A stretch of 64,000 nucleotides of DNA from NCBI GenBank assembly GCA_007844125.1, contig CM017571.1, positions 29,151,978 through 29,215,977 of the forward strand, read 5' to 3'. The position numbers and the translations under genes are program-made. The DNA comes from Sinonovacula constricta. Its lineage: Eukaryota; Mollusca; Bivalvia; Cardiida; Solecurtidae. The notes under the pieces are model-generated. The model did not search any database. It had not been told where the DNA came from and saw nothing but the letters and a program-made list of their open reading frames with translations. Numbering within the stretch: position 1 is the stretch's first letter; every line of letters starts with the position of its first letter. Positions 12,238 to 24,513 of the stretch are shown piece after piece.

Positions 12238-12494
12238 CTATACAATGAAGTGCAGAGTGGAAAACACTTCAATTAAACATGCTAATCTATACAGCTTACT
12301 ACAAACTTACAGTAATGGACCCAAATAAAATAACAAATTACAAATGACGATGACATTTAAAATATTATTCAAATTTGACTGTTAACTGACTGATTTCCCT
12401 TTTCTTGATTACATACCTATCAATTGTAATAAAATTTCATTAAAAGGATGGCAGATTATAGCTGGGATCACAATGTAGAGATGACAAAACTCAC

Positions 12495-12681
12495 CTGTGG
12501 TCAATACAGTACTGGCTGCGGCCAGCTCTAGGTACACATTATAATTGGGCAGTAACTGGGTCACTGCAATCTCATCGGTGCCACACCTGATCTCTGCCTC
12601 CTCACACAATAGGTGGAAACATGACATGGCTGTCAACACAGCATCAATGTCAATGCTCCACAAGTACATGAAGAACACAAC
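12495..12681 (-). CDS. NF1: NF1 exon 18 (residues ~652-714)
   Basis: Acceptor TTCTTTAG, donor GTGAGT. Encodes VVFFMYLWSIDIDAVLTAMS then CFHLLCEEAEIRCGTDEIAV then TQLLPNYNVYLELAAASTVL. It is one of the best-conserved cysteine-containing stretches of NF1 (human MSCFRHLCEEADIRCGVDE). Confidence 0.98.
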
Positions 12682-13036
12682 CTAAAGAAAGGAATAAATA
12701 TTAGAATTTGTGAAACAGGTGAAAAATAACTCAACATCCTTCCTCAATATCATTCTTTCTGTGTTAGATTGACTCAGTAGAGATCTAATGCATTATATAT
12801 TTTCATTAGATTTGTTATACTTAATTGTTCAATAAACCTGCTGTAAGACCTGGCTTACTTCATTTGTAAGGTCAAAACACTATTTTATTGACTATAAGAA
12901 CAAGATTGTCCCCAACAAACAGCTGGGTGTTACCATAAATTATCAAACTATATATGTGCAATGTTAACATTACAACAACAAAAAAGGCAAAATGATAATC
13001 TAATCATAACATAAACTAGGATCATTGAACTTAATA

Positions 13037-14043
13037 ATGAATATTTATTCCAGCATTCTACCTCTTTTTTATAGTGGGACTGTTTATATTCAGGTATGTT
13101 ACTGCCCAAGTGGGATCTTAACTATGAGTATTTATCCCAGCATCCTGCCTCCAGTTTGATGTGGGCACGTTTACACAGTCCTAGTTTCAACATTTTAACT
13201 GTAAGAATTTATCCCAGCATCCTACCTCTAGTTGATGTGGGCAGATGATATTCAGGCATGTTACTGCCCAAGTGGGAACAAGCTTAACTTTGAGTATTTA
13301 TCCCAGCATCCTGCCTCTAGTTTGAAGTGGGCACGTTTACACAGGTATGACACAGCCCATGTTTTAACATTTTAACTACAAGACTTTATCCCAGCATCCT
13401 ACCTCTAGTTTGATGTGGGCAGATGATATTGAAGTATGTTACTGCCCATGTGTGAACAAACTTAAATATGAGTATTTATCCCAGCATCTATCCCTAGTTT
13501 GATGTGGGCCTGTTTACACACAGTTACATCACTGCCCAAGTTTGAATATCTTAATTGTGGGTATTTTTTGTCCAGCGTCCTACCTCTAGTTTGATGTGGG
13601 CCTGTTTACATACAGGTATGTTACTGCCCACATTTGAATATCCTAATTGTGGAAATTTTTTGTCCAGCGTCCTACCTCTAGTTTGATGTGGGCCTGTTTA
13701 CATACAGGTATGTTACTGCCCACATTTGAATATCTTAATTGTGGGTATTTTTTGTCCAGCATCCTACCTCTAGTTTGATGTGGGCCTGTTTACAGACAGG
13801 TATGTTACTGTCCACATCTGAATATCTTTATTGTGGAAATTTTTTGTCCAGCATCCTACCTCTAGTTTGATGTGGGCCTGTTTACATACAGGTATGTTAC
13901 TGCCCACATTTGAATATCTTAATTGTGGGTATTTTTTGTCCAGTGTCCTACCTCTAGTTTGATGTGGGCCTGTTTACATACAGGTATGTTACTGCCCACA
14001 TTTGAATATCTTAATTGTGGAAATTTTTTGTCCAGCATCCTAC
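13037..14043 (-). repeat. 92-bp tandem array carrying copies of the exon 17 3' end and donor
   Basis: About 11 units, with period 92 bp in the proximal part (13,583-14,043) and more irregular farther away. On the minus strand each unit holds ~51 nt of exon 17 coding sequence (from CAAATGTGGGCAGTAACATA through GGCCCACATCAAACTAGAG), then a donor-like GTAGGACGCTGG and ~40 nt of intron. The array abuts the true donor of exon 17 (GTAGGATGCTGG) with no gap. Confidence 0.93.
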
Positions 14044-14227
14044 CTCTAGTTTGATGTGGGCCTGTTTACAGACAGGTATGTTACTGCCCACATTTGCGTT
14101 GGCGCTGTGCTTTTGCAGGAAGCTGTTGCGACACACCAGAATCTCCTGCAGCCACTTGAGAATCTCAGTGTAGTTGATGATCTGGTGCTGGATCAACTTC
14201 TGAGAGATTGAGAACAACACCTGCGAA
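14044..14227 (-). CDS. NF1: NF1 exon 17 (residues ~590-651)
   Basis: Acceptor GTGTCTCAG, donor GTAGGA. Encodes SQVLFSISQKLIQHQIINYT then EILKWLQEILVCRNSFLQKH then SANANVGSNIPVCKQAHIKL-E. It aligns to human SQMLFYICKKL...TEILKWLREILICRNKFL and PICRQAQTKLE, but lacks the ~45-50 residue Ser/Gly-rich loop between these blocks in human. Its last ~51 nt and donor are amplified in the adjacent intron. Confidence 0.97.
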
Positions 14228-15012
14228 CTGAGACACAGAACAATACCTGTACTTAACTGCAAACTTTGACATCAAGAACAACATTTGCATTCAGAGAAAC
14301 TGAACAATACCTGCTGTTTACTGTGACTACAACACATAAAACTGAGAAAAAAGAACCATACTTATCATTCATTTGCTACTTAGATATCGCATGACACAAT
14401 TAAGGACACAATGGCGATGTCTAGCTAGCTAATTATTGTTGGAGAACCCCAGACTTATGTCAGGGTAGAACCACCATTGTACTGCAGGTCAGCTGGAAAA
14501 CCTTCCCACATGAAAGTTCTGACACTGACTGAAACGTGAACCCATGCGGTGAGGGGCTGAGGAGTTACAAGTCAGCAACTAACCGCTCAGCCATGGGTGT
14601 CCCCTTAAAGCTTGAAGTAATTATCATTGACTTGGAGCAACCTCAACAAAAAAGTTTATCACCAATGCTGACAAGAGGACCACAACAACAGCTTCCTTTT
14701 TTTTTGTAACAAAATGTGGAGCTAGTAAACTGACCTCTCTAGGGTGTGCAACAAACAATTTAACACTTAGTCTGCTACATTTGTCAATAAACCAAAATTA
14801 ACATTGGTTATTTGATAACATCTTCATACATTGTTTACCAGCCATTATCATAGAAACTTAGCAGCAAACACTTGTTTAAATGATAAGGCAGCTAACAGGG
14901 AGATGGTTAATCAAGAACTTTATTTATTTATAAAGGCCTGCTCACTCTGGGCTTAGAAGGCTCTGAATTAAAGTGAAATAAGTAAATGAAGTGAACAAGT
15001 GACTGGACTTAC
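14228..15012 (-). other. NF1 intron 16
   Basis: Contains a family B SINE (14,430-14,607). The rest is ordinary AT-rich intron. Confidence 0.6.
14430..14607 (-). repeat. tRNA-derived SINE, family B
   Basis: Minus strand: A-box-like TGGCTGAGCGGTTAG, B-box-like GGGTTCACGTT, then a body with GTGGGAAGGTTTTCCAGCTG and GTTCTACCCTGACATAAGTC. It is the clearest intronic copy of a family also seen near 2.8, 24.3, 24.75 and 38.9 kb. Confidence 0.75.
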
Positions 15013-15092
15013 TTGACATCCCAGAATGTGTTGATGGGTGCCTCTGGGTTCCACAGTTCTATGTTATGGGGCTGATGCAAACACAGCAATGC
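15013..15092 (-). CDS. NF1: NF1 exon 16 (residues ~564-590)
   Basis: Acceptor TCCTGCAG, donor GTAAGT. Encodes ALLCLHQPHNIELWNPEAPI then NTFWDV, matching human ALLVLHQLDSIDLWNPDAPVETFWEI. Confidence 0.97.
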
Positions 15093-15803
15093 CTGCAGGA
15101 AAACAACAATGGATACTGGTATAGTTTCATCAATATCATCAAAGTATAAACTATGTGTTAAGCTGAGTTATTAATATATAGTTTTAGGCTAGTACAGGGA
15201 ACTGCTGGATTAAGAACATTTTTAGTGACTATTTTGTACTTGAATTTGCAAATGCTGAAGTATGGTAGAAAAGAGCAACAAAAAAAGACAACAAAAAACA
15301 GTGATATAAAGGGATCAAATAAATTTTATACATAATAATCACCTCATATTTTATGAATGAAAACAATAAAATTGATTGTATAAAAACAAATTACATTGAG
15401 ATTTTTTTGTTACAGTGAAACCACATTCCCATCAATTTGATAATGTTTTAAAACTTTTGATGTATTTAGAATGAGAAAGAGCATGGATGTGCATTGTGTT
15501 TTAAAAAAGTAGTCTGTCAAGCTTTATTTTAACTTAAAAACTCATTTCATTACACATTTCAAATAATTAAATAACTATTTATTGGTTTTGCCTAGGGTTT
15601 TCACAGTGCACAATTACATGCACCAATTAAAATATCTGTATCATTTTTAGACAGCTAACTGTCTTTTTTGTTAGTTATGTTTTCTTAAAATGTTTTTTTA
15701 ATTTTCGGAAGTTTCTACATATTCTTCTGTTTTTGCATGGATAAAAAAAGCGACGGTGTAGCGGTGTTTTGATTGTGCCGCTATTTAAAGGGAGGTAACC
15801 CAC
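15093..15803 (-). other. NF1 intron 15
   Basis: About 0.7 kb of AT-rich intron. I see no gene or structured repeat in it. Confidence 0.55.
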
Positions 15804-15920
15804 CTCCATGGCCTCCTGCGCTACATCTTCTGGCATCCACTGCTGATGTACCAGGGACACGAGACCATTGATCAGCTCCAGGGTGCTGCTCTGGATCTCA
15901 TGGCCTGGCTTACCCTGGTT
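15804..15920 (-). CDS. NF1: NF1 exon 15 (residues ~525-563)
   Basis: Acceptor CATGTAG, donor GTGGGT. Encodes NQGKPGHEIQSSTLELINGL then VSLVHQQWMPEDVAQEAME, matching human NPRKQGPETQGSTAELITGLVQLVPQSHMPEIAQEAME. Confidence 0.97.
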
Positions 15921-16315
15921 CTACATGCAGGAAAAATATCAAATTCATTTAAATGGTTTTGGGAAAACAGACATCGTAACATGATGTACAGAGCTGAATA
16001 CCATGTACACAACGGAAAAATGCAATAGGTAGGTCTGGGGAAATATTTAAATTGGGGTTAAATAATGTTTGTAAATGTACATATGCTAAGATACAAATGT
16101 TTACACATTTGCTCTGGTTCTACAATAGTAAAAAATTTAAAGTTCAAATGGAATAAATGAAATATTTCATTTGGGTCTTGAATTAGGCAATCTGCCTGCT
16201 TCTGTTTACCATTATACCAGATAATTCAATGTATTAATTGCTTGGATGCCCATTTTTTACACTGTGGAAACATGAATACAAAAGGTATGTAGTGTTTATT
16301 TATCTTCGTCTATGT

Positions 16316-18530
16316 GTGAACATGTGCCTACTTACATACAACATGAACATGGTAATGCCTTCTTACATACAACATGAACATGGTAATACCTACTTACATA
16401 CAACATGAACATGGTAATGCCTTCTTACATACAACATGAACATGGTAATACCTACTTACATACAACATGAACATGGTAATACCTACTTACATACAACATG
16501 AACATGGTAATACCTACTTATATACAACATGAACATGGTAATACCTACTTATATACAACATGAACATGGTAATGCCTTCTTACATACAACATGAACATGG
16601 TAATGCCTACTTACATATGACATGAACATGGTAATACCTACTTACATATGACATGAACATGGTAATGCCTTCTTACATACAACATGAACATGGTAATGCC
16701 TACTTACATACAACATGAACATGGTAATACCTACTTACATACAACATGAACATGGTAATGCCTACTTACATACAACATGAACATGGTAATACCTACTTAC
16801 ATACAACATGAACATGGTAATGCCTACTTACATATGACATGAACATGGTAATACCTACTTATATACAACATGAACATGGTAATGCCTACTTACATATGAC
16901 ATGAACATGGTAATGCCTACTTACATATGACATGAACATGGTAATACCTACTTACATACAACATGAACATGGTAATGCCTACTTACATATGACATGAACA
17001 TGGTAATACCTACTTATATACAACATGAACATGGTAATGCCTACTTACATATGACATGAACATGGTAATACCTACTTACATATGACATGAACATGGTAAT
17101 GCCTACTTAAATACAACATGAACATGGTAATGCCTACTTACATATGACATGAACATGGTAATACCTACTTACATATGACATGAACATGGTAATGCCTACT
17201 TAAATACAACATGAACATGGTAATGCCTACTTACATATGACATGAACATGGTAATACCTACTTACATACAACATGAACATGGTAATGCCTACTTACATAT
17301 GACATGAACATGGTAATACCTACTTATATACAACATGAACATGGTAATGCCTACTTACATATGACATGAACATGGTAATACCTACTTATATATGACATGA
17401 ACATGGTAATACCTACTTACATACAACATGAACATGGTAATGCCTACTTACATACAACATGAACATGGTAATGCCTACTTACATATGACATGAACATGGT
17501 AATACCTACTTACATACAACATGAACATGGTAATGCCTACTTACATATGACATGAACATGGTAATGCCTACTTACATACAACATGAACATGGTAATGCCT
17601 ACTTACATATGACATGAACATGGTAATGCCTACTTACATATGACATGAACATGGTAATGCCTACTTATATATGACATGAACATGGTAATGCCTACTTATA
17701 TATGACATGAACATGGTAATGCCTACTTAAATACAACATGAACATGGTCATACCTACTTACATACAACATGAACATGCCTTCTTACATACAACATGAACA
17801 TGGTAATGCCTACTTATATACAACATGAACATGGTAATGCCTACTTACATATGACATGAACATGGAAATGCCTACTTATATACAACATGAACATTGTAAT
17901 CCCTTCTTACATACAACATGAACATGGTAATGCCTACTTACATACAAAACGAACAAGGTAATGCCTTCTTACATATGACATGAACATGGTAATGCCTACT
18001 TAAATACAACATGAACATGGTAATGCCTTCTTACATATGACATGAACATGGTAATGCCTACTTACATATGACATGAACATGGTAATGCCTACTTATATAT
18101 GACATGAACATGGTAATGCCTACTTATATATGACATGAACATGGTAATGCCTACTTATATATGACATGAACATGGTAATGCCTACTTACATATGACATGA
18201 ACATGGTAATGCCTACTTACATACAACATGGACATTGTAATGCCTACTTATATATGACATGAACATGGTAATGCCTTCTTACATATGACATGAACATGGT
18301 AATGCCTACTTACATATGACATGAACATGGTAATGCCTACTTACATATGACATGAACATGGTAATGCCTACTTATATACAACATGAACATTGTAATGCCT
18401 TCTTACATATGACATGAACATGGTAATGCCTACTTATATACAACATGAACATGGTAATGCCTACTTACATACAACATGAACATGGTAATGCCTACTTATA
18501 TACAACATGAACATGGTAATGCCTACTTAC
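16316..18530 (-). repeat. 31-bp tandem array of the exon 14 donor junction (~71 copies)
   Basis: On the minus strand the unit is TCATGTTGTAT|GTAAGTAGG followed by CATTACCATGT, i.e. 11 nt of exon 14 plus 20 nt of intron. The array runs head-to-tail from the genuine donor for 2.2 kb. Many copies keep a full GTAAGTAGG donor; others carry ATAAGTAGG, TTAAGTAGG or GTAAGAAGG variants. An in-frame stop follows exon 14 within about two units, so using a downstream copy would usually truncate the protein. Confidence 0.96.
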
Positions 18531-18653
18531 ATACAACATGAGGTTGGGATCTGCATGAATTAGACGCACAATCCACAGCAACAGATATCTGTATGTTGTC
18601 ATGGTTTCATCAGCTGGCTTTGTCAGGCGACTTATCGTCATCCTAGTCAAACT
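18531..18653 (-). CDS. NF1: NF1 exon 14 (residues ~484-524)
   Basis: Acceptor GTCTACAG, donor GTAAGTAGG. Encodes SLTRMTISRLTKPADETMTT then YRYLLLWIVRLIHADPNLML-Y, matching human KYLLLSMVKLIHADPKLLL. The last 11 nt and donor seed the 31-bp array. Confidence 0.97.
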
Positions 18654-18789
18654 CTGTAGACAGAAAACAATCAGGATTAATAGTGGTAGGTGTTTAATGG
18701 TTAAATCAACATGACCCAATTCAAAACATATGTAAGATTTCATAATGGCAAACATGCTGGCCATGTTTATTGAAGATTGGGCCAATAAT

Positions 18790-20050
18790 GTGGCCTTTTA
18801 AGAGTTTTCACAAGGTTTTTCTCAAATGTGACCTAGTGACCTACTTTTTGACCCCACGTGACCCAATAATATACTAATTCAAAATTTGATGCAAAAAAAC
18901 AATCTGATCAAGTTTGGTGAAGATTGGGCTATGAATGTGGCCTCTAGTGGGTTCACATGCTTTTCTAAGATTTGACCTAGTGACCTACTTTTTTGCCCCC
19001 ACGTGCCCAGTTATGAACTCATCCAAATATTTTATGGAGACAAACATTCTGATCAAGTTTGGTGAAGATTGGGCCAGAAATGAGGCCTCTAGTGTGCTCA
19101 CAAGCTTTTGCTAAGATTTGACCTATGACCTACTTTTTAAAACCCACGTGACCCAATAATGACCTCATCCAAGATTTCAAGCAGACAAATATTCTGAATA
19201 AGTTTGGTGAATATTGGCTTATAAATGGGGTCTCTAGTGTGTTCACAAACGTTTTCTAAGATTTGACCTAATGACCTACTTTTTGACCTCATGTGACCCA
19301 GTTACAAATTCATCCAAGATTTCATGCAGACAAACATTCTGACCAAGTTTGGTGAAGATTGGGCAATGAATGTGGTCTCTAGTGTGTTCACAAGCTTTTG
19401 CTAAGATTTGACCTAGCGTCCTACTTTTTGACCCCATGTGACTCAATAATAAACTTATTCATGATTTCATGCAGACGAACATTCTGATCAAGTTTGTTGA
19501 AGAATGGGCTATATATGTGGAATCTAGTGTGTTCACAAGCTTTTTCTAAAATTTGACCTAGTGTCCTATTTTTTGACCCCATGTGACCAAATAACAAAAT
19601 CATCCATGATTTCATGTACACAAACATTCTGACCAATTTTGATGAAGATTGGCCTTTAAATGTGGTCTCTAGTGTGTTCACAAACTTTTTCTAAGATTTG
19701 ACCTAGTGACCTTTTTTGTTACCTCACGTGACCCAGTTACATACTCATCCAAGATTTCATGCAGACAAACATTCTGACCAAGTTTGGTGACGACTGGGCT
19801 ATAAATGTGGTCTCTAGTATGTTCACAAGTTTTTCCTTAAATTTGACCTAGTGACCTATTTTTGACCCCAGGTGACCCAATTATGAACTCATCCAAGATT
19901 TCATGCAGACAAACATTCTGACCAAGTTTGATGAAGATTGGATAAAACCTGTGTGTTCAGAAGCTAAAATGTTGATGCCGTACGCCGGACGAAGCGGTAT
20001 CACAAAAGCTCTCCTTGAGCACAATGCACGTTGTGTTCAGGTGAGCTAAA
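18790..20050 (+). mobile_element. non-autonomous element with eight ~145-bp internal repeats (pearl/Helentron-like)
   Basis: Eight head-to-tail units of 141-147 bp. Each has CTAAGATTTGACCTAGTGAC, CCACGTGACCCA, CATCCAAGATTTCATGCAGA and CAAGTTTGGTGAAGATTGG. The block ends in GTACGCCGGACGAAGCGG, a short hairpin (CTTGAGCACAATGCACG then TTGTGTTCAGGTGAGC) and CTAA AAA. A 3' hairpin followed by CTAA, with central tandem repeats, recalls Helitron-related pearl-type elements known from molluscs. The assignment is inferred from structure. Confidence 0.6.
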
Positions 20051-20149
20051 AAGGAGGGAAAGAGTACTAAAAAGATGAACAAATAGTAAATATTCTTATG
20101 TAATGATCACCCTATGGTTTAAATTAAGGTAGCATTGTCAGTTTTCCTA

Positions 20150-20740
20150 TAAGACTAGGGCCCAACCCACAGCGGGTTGCAGCTGGGCAATGCACCAGGG
20201 GTCCTACTTGTCAGCGCGTTGTAACTTCATTTCACTAGCACAGTCAACAGGATGAACTCTGACTTGTGGTCCAATGAATATTTAACCCCTCCACGTGATG
20301 GATATGAATACACTTCACTTGGACAAGTGACGCTATCAGGCAGCCCTACCTGTAGTGGGTTGCTCTACCCATAAACAGTTATAAGACTATTTATAAGAAT
20401 AATAGTTCACCTTACACTATGAGAAGAAACTTTAACACGACCAATTCATCCTACCCACAGAGGATTGTACTACTCATAAAGAGTTATTTAGGATGAAATG
20501 ATAATTCATATACAAAATTTTAAAATATTATAATACTATGACTCATCTTACCCACAGAGGGTTGCACTATCCATATAAGTCTATGTAGGATGTTCGATAT
20601 AATAAATATACTATTGAAATAATTTAATTTCACTTGAGAACTTAGCCCATTTATCCAACACAAACTAAACACCTTATTCACTCATAATAAGCACCATTTT
20701 ACTTATCAGGGAGCTCTACCCATGGTGGGTTGCTCAGCCA
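20150..20740. repeat. diverged repeats with a CCCACAG-GGGTTGC core
   Basis: At least five copies of a motif such as CCCACAGAGGGTTGCACTA (near 20,168, 20,345, 20,453, 20,551 and 20,709) spaced irregularly by roughly 100-180 bp. They look like remnants of a tandem or pearl-like element. Confidence 0.4.
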
Positions 20741-22275
20741 CCAACTAGTCACTCAAACACTAAATATAATTTATGCAAATGATTTCTTCTCAGACATTCC
20801 TTAACACATAAATGTCACAATCACTTGCAAATAAATGACTAATGCTTAGAACAATTAAATATTTTACATATTAAACAGATTTATTATGCATAGGAACAAG
20901 CACAAAGTATTTAAGTTCACACCAGCACTTTAACCAAACAAGTTTGCAATAAAAAAAATGAATGGCATGGTGCTCTAAAATTAAAATTTAGCACACACCA
21001 CATTTACTTAATATTTTGTCAACTAGAATTATTTAAGATTGTAAAGATGTAAGGATCTACGAGGATGTACATAGCACTGAAGATGGGGGTGTTGGGTTAC
21101 CCAATTCCACTACCACCCAAAGGTTTATCTAATGATACCAGTGTACAGTTCTCCCACAGGGCAAGCTTAACAGGTCTTTACTGGTTGCTCATCAAGGTTG
21201 TTCTTGAAGGTACAAAGAATGAGTATACGAGCAAAAGTTACACAGGGCACACTCTTGGTTCTGGGGACTTGCCACTAATACCAAAGCCCGAATGTGTGCA
21301 CTCAACACATTATATACTAAAAATTCACACATGGTGACGTCACATATTCCACATATTGCACTTGATGGCTGATGTTTTTATAAATGTAAGGATAATTGCA
21401 GAGGGCTTCACATTGATTTAAAGTTAAGATGTCTGTTTGAAATGTAAATAATACAACAAATCTTTACTCTAATAGGTGAAGGTGATTTTTAAATGTGGAT
21501 CAAAGGAACTATCAAGTAAGCATTGACAATGAAATGTGAATTTAGATGAATCATTACCAGTTACCGATTTATACTATTTATAGCCTAATATGTTGTTCCT
21601 CTTTGATTTTTTCTAGGAAACTGAGTGGGTGGAGTATCGAAGTATATTTGTAGTTTAGATTAGGTCTCAGTTTAATTAACTTCTTATTGGTAGGTTGTAA
21701 TGCTTACTTAAGAGATCAGTCCCAAAATGCTATTAAAACAGACTTTGGTTATCTCACATGGGTAAAGCATATTAACATTGTATCCTTTACATTAAGAGAA
21801 CTATCCATGATATCAAAAAAAATCATATTGAACAAAAGTCTATTCTAATTGATTTTTTTTAATCTAAAAATGTCACTATTTTTCCAATAAAATTTTACAG
21901 AAAAAATTACAATTGAATTTAAAATGGCATAAAAGCTTATGACATCTGGCAAATACATATAGTAAAATAATTTCCATCAACTTTAAACAAAACAATCAAT
22001 GTTCAAGAGCTAATACATACATAAAGGCTAAATGGACAAGTGTGTTATCTTTCTTCAAACTGTATCAATTAGTATTTGTTCAGTATTACTAGCATTTTCT
22101 TCTTTAAACACACCAGCTAAATTCAATTTGATATTGTGTTTAAATAGTTCAACTCTCAAGTTGGGATCTCCTGATCTTGGGATCTAATCCTATGATAACT
22201 TTTATTAAGTTTAAATACTGAAGAAAATAATACAACAAAGTTGTCAGAAAGTTGCAAGAGAAAGCATGTACTTAC

Positions 22276-22425
22276 ATATGAGAGACCAGAGACCCCTGTA
22301 GACTTGGCTGTGGTATGGCTGGCCATCCCCTGGGTTACCTTGTTCAGGGTGTCGGTGAACATGTTCCGTAACTCTGCCGCCTTCCCATAGATGATGCTGA
22401 TCTGAGGCCACCATGCTAACCGTCG
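22276..22425 (-). CDS. NF1: NF1 exon 13 (residues ~434-483)
   Basis: Acceptor GTCTACAG, donor GTAAGT. Encodes RRLAWWPQISIIYGKAAELR then NMFTDTLNKVTQGMASHTTA then KSTGVSGLSY, matching human LDWWPKIDAVYCHSVELRNMFGETLHKAVQG. Confidence 0.96.
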
Positions 22426-22596
22426 CTGTAGACAAGTGTATATTGTTATTGATAGTCATAAAAAATGCAGGGTTAGAAAAAATGCATTAAGCTGTTTGTC
22501 TCCATCAAATAATGAACTTAAAAAATCAATAATTCGTTGCTTAGTTGAGATTCATTCTGTATGTTTTTATATTGGTGTTTATAAGCTTGGACTTAC

Positions 22597-22809
22597 CTGT
22601 GTGATTATCCTGTGAAGAGCATTAACAAGAACAAAGTGGTAGATTGGTGGAGAGTGGTGGTTGAGGCACACTTTCAGCACGTCATTATTATGTGGTGTGA
22701 TACGGAAACAGGAAACAAAGCAGTCAATATATAGGTCAAGGTCCTGACCAACGATGCTTTGGCCTCGTGAAAATGATTTACAGTTTGGGATAGGGTTAAA
22801 CAACAGGCT
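22597..22809 (-). CDS. NF1: NF1 exon 12 (residues ~363-433)
   Basis: Acceptor TCTCCACAG, donor GTAAGT. Encodes SLLFNPIPNCKSFSRGQSIV then GQDLDLYIDCFVSCFRITPH then NNDVLKVCLNHHSPPIYHFV then LVNALHRIITQ, matching human LLFNPSKPFSRG...DLMIDCLVSCFRISPHNN. Confidence 0.98.
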
Positions 22810-23374
22810 CTGTGGAGAAAACAGAAAAATATGCATTAACTAATGAACGATTGTCTAGGACTATTTTTATCACTAGTGAAATGATTAAAACCATGTAACC
22901 TATGATTAATTCAAATATTTACATGAGATACTATCAAAATATTTTTATCTATTCACACTTAAAAAATTATATTTATTAACAAAAAATATTCATGATATTT
23001 TTATCTGTTCTGAGGAATTGCCTGTTATTTTTGTATCTACTGACATGAAATACTATTCATAACAATTTTTATTTATTCAAATATACTTTTACTTTGGTAT
23101 CATAAATGTTAAATTCTCTTCGTTATATATTTTTATCTACTCACATAAAATATTCTTCCGGGTACAATTTTTTACGTGTGACGAGGGTTTCTGCTTAATA
23201 GAGATAGTGAATCTGACTGTCTATTTGTGGAAATTCATCATTATATAACCCTGATCCTTGTGGAAATAATTCGGATAACCCATAGTAATGTGGAGCCCAA
23301 CATCTGTCTCAATAAATCTAGTGTCTCAACAAGCAGCAGACCTTCACGGTGAACCAGATCTGTGCCACATTTAC
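22810..23374 (-). other. NF1 intron 11
   Basis: AT-rich intron with weakly repeated TATTTTTATCTATTCACA-like phrases (about 22,915-23,150), too diverged to call an array. Nothing else is seen. Confidence 0.5.
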
Positions 23375-23554
23375 CTTGAGGTCATTGATGACTGACTGTA
23401 CGAGACTGAACAGCACATTCAGTCTGTCGTTGATACTGATGTACGTGGAGGCTTTACAAAGCCGGACACATGTCACCGCAGCCCCCTCAGCCAGCTGTTT
23501 GTTACAGTTATGATGTGTGGCAATCGTCTTCTTCACCTCATCAATGAAGTGTTT
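23375..23554 (-). CDS. NF1: NF1 exon 11 (residues ~303-362)
   Basis: Acceptor TTTTTAG, donor GTAAAT. Encodes KHFIDEVKKTIATHHNCNKQ then LAEGAAVTCVRLCKASTYIS then INDRLNVLFSLVQSVINDLK, matching human AAIACVKLCKASTYINWEDNSVIFLLVQSMVVDLK. Confidence 0.98.
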
Positions 23555-24214
23555 CTAAAAAACAACAAAAACCTTTTGCTTTGATCAGGGGAGATTTTGT
23601 CTTAGTTGCACTGACCATAATGGCCATTATGAGAGCTGGTTTATCTGAATCTACGCCATAATATGTCCAAGTCTTATCAAGTCAAGGTAAGCAAGTTAAA
23701 GCGTTTTCAGATAAAAGTTGTTTTTAGATAATGCTGGTTATCATGAACAAATAAAGATTGATCATCATCATTAAACAACCAGCTAATGACTGACAAAGGA
23801 TTAACTAAGACTTAATGGCTGAGTGATTTACATCAAGATCGTATGACTAGTAGTGAAGTAGTAACTCTCGGCAATTGGGTGGTCAGATTCGTTTTAGTTT
23901 CGATATGTCTGAATGAATGCATGGCAAATTAATTTACTATTATAGCTAGCTATTTTATGCCTGAATCAGAATTCATTTTAATTACTTGAGGCAGACAATT
24001 TTACATGGCCAGAATAAAATTAATTAGAACAGCACTATTTTAAGATCTAACACAAGAAGCTAGTTCTTGTACAAGACCATTTACTGTTCATTGTCAAGGA
24101 CATTACTACCCGAGTACTGGCAGTGACGATACTCAGAACGTAAAGGGGGAAATAAATATTTTACATTTCACTGACAAAATCATTGTGAAAATGGCAATGT
24201 CAAGCTAATTATTT

Positions 24215-24370
24215 ATGGAGGAAGATCCTTAACTTATATCTGGGTAGCACCACCAGTGCACCCCAGATCAGCTAGAAGACCTTACAAAAAAGTTCTTGCC
24301 TCAACCTGGACTTGGACTCACTCAGGAAGGGTCTGAAGAGTTGCAATTTGTCAACTCCAATTGCAAACAC
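24215..24370 (-). repeat. tRNA-derived SINE, family B (copy 3)
   Basis: Minus-strand body shared with the 14.4 kb copy: GTAAGGTCTTCTAGCTGATC, GGTGGTGCTACCCAGATATA and AGGATCTTCCTCC. The promoter half is eroded (GTTGCAATTTGTCAACTC region). Confidence 0.6.
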
Positions 24371-24513
24371 ATGCACACTACCTTAATTGATTATGAACAA
24401 TTATTTTACTCCAAGTTTGTTTAATTTTAACATTTAAAATTATGATATTAATGATAAAGACAAAGCATTAGGAAAGTGGGTATGAAATCATGACTGAAAA
24501 AATTGTTACTGAC

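Larger units (their letters stand above)
18654..22275 (-). other. NF1 intron 13
   Basis: A 3.6 kb intron with a pearl-like repeat element (18,790-20,050) and diverged repeats of a CCCACAGAGGGTTGCACTA-like motif (20,150-20,740). From about 20,750 to 22,260 it is AT-rich with nothing supported. Confidence 0.6.

Noticed and set aside
16316..18531. Regular 31-bp direct repeats resembling a CRISPR array
   Set aside because: Units are head-to-tail without spacers, copy an exon-intron junction, and lie in a eukaryotic intron.
22156..22459. Alternative frames over NF1 exon 13
   Set aside because: Shadows of the real exon frame (RRLAWWPQISIIYGK...), which alone matches NF1.
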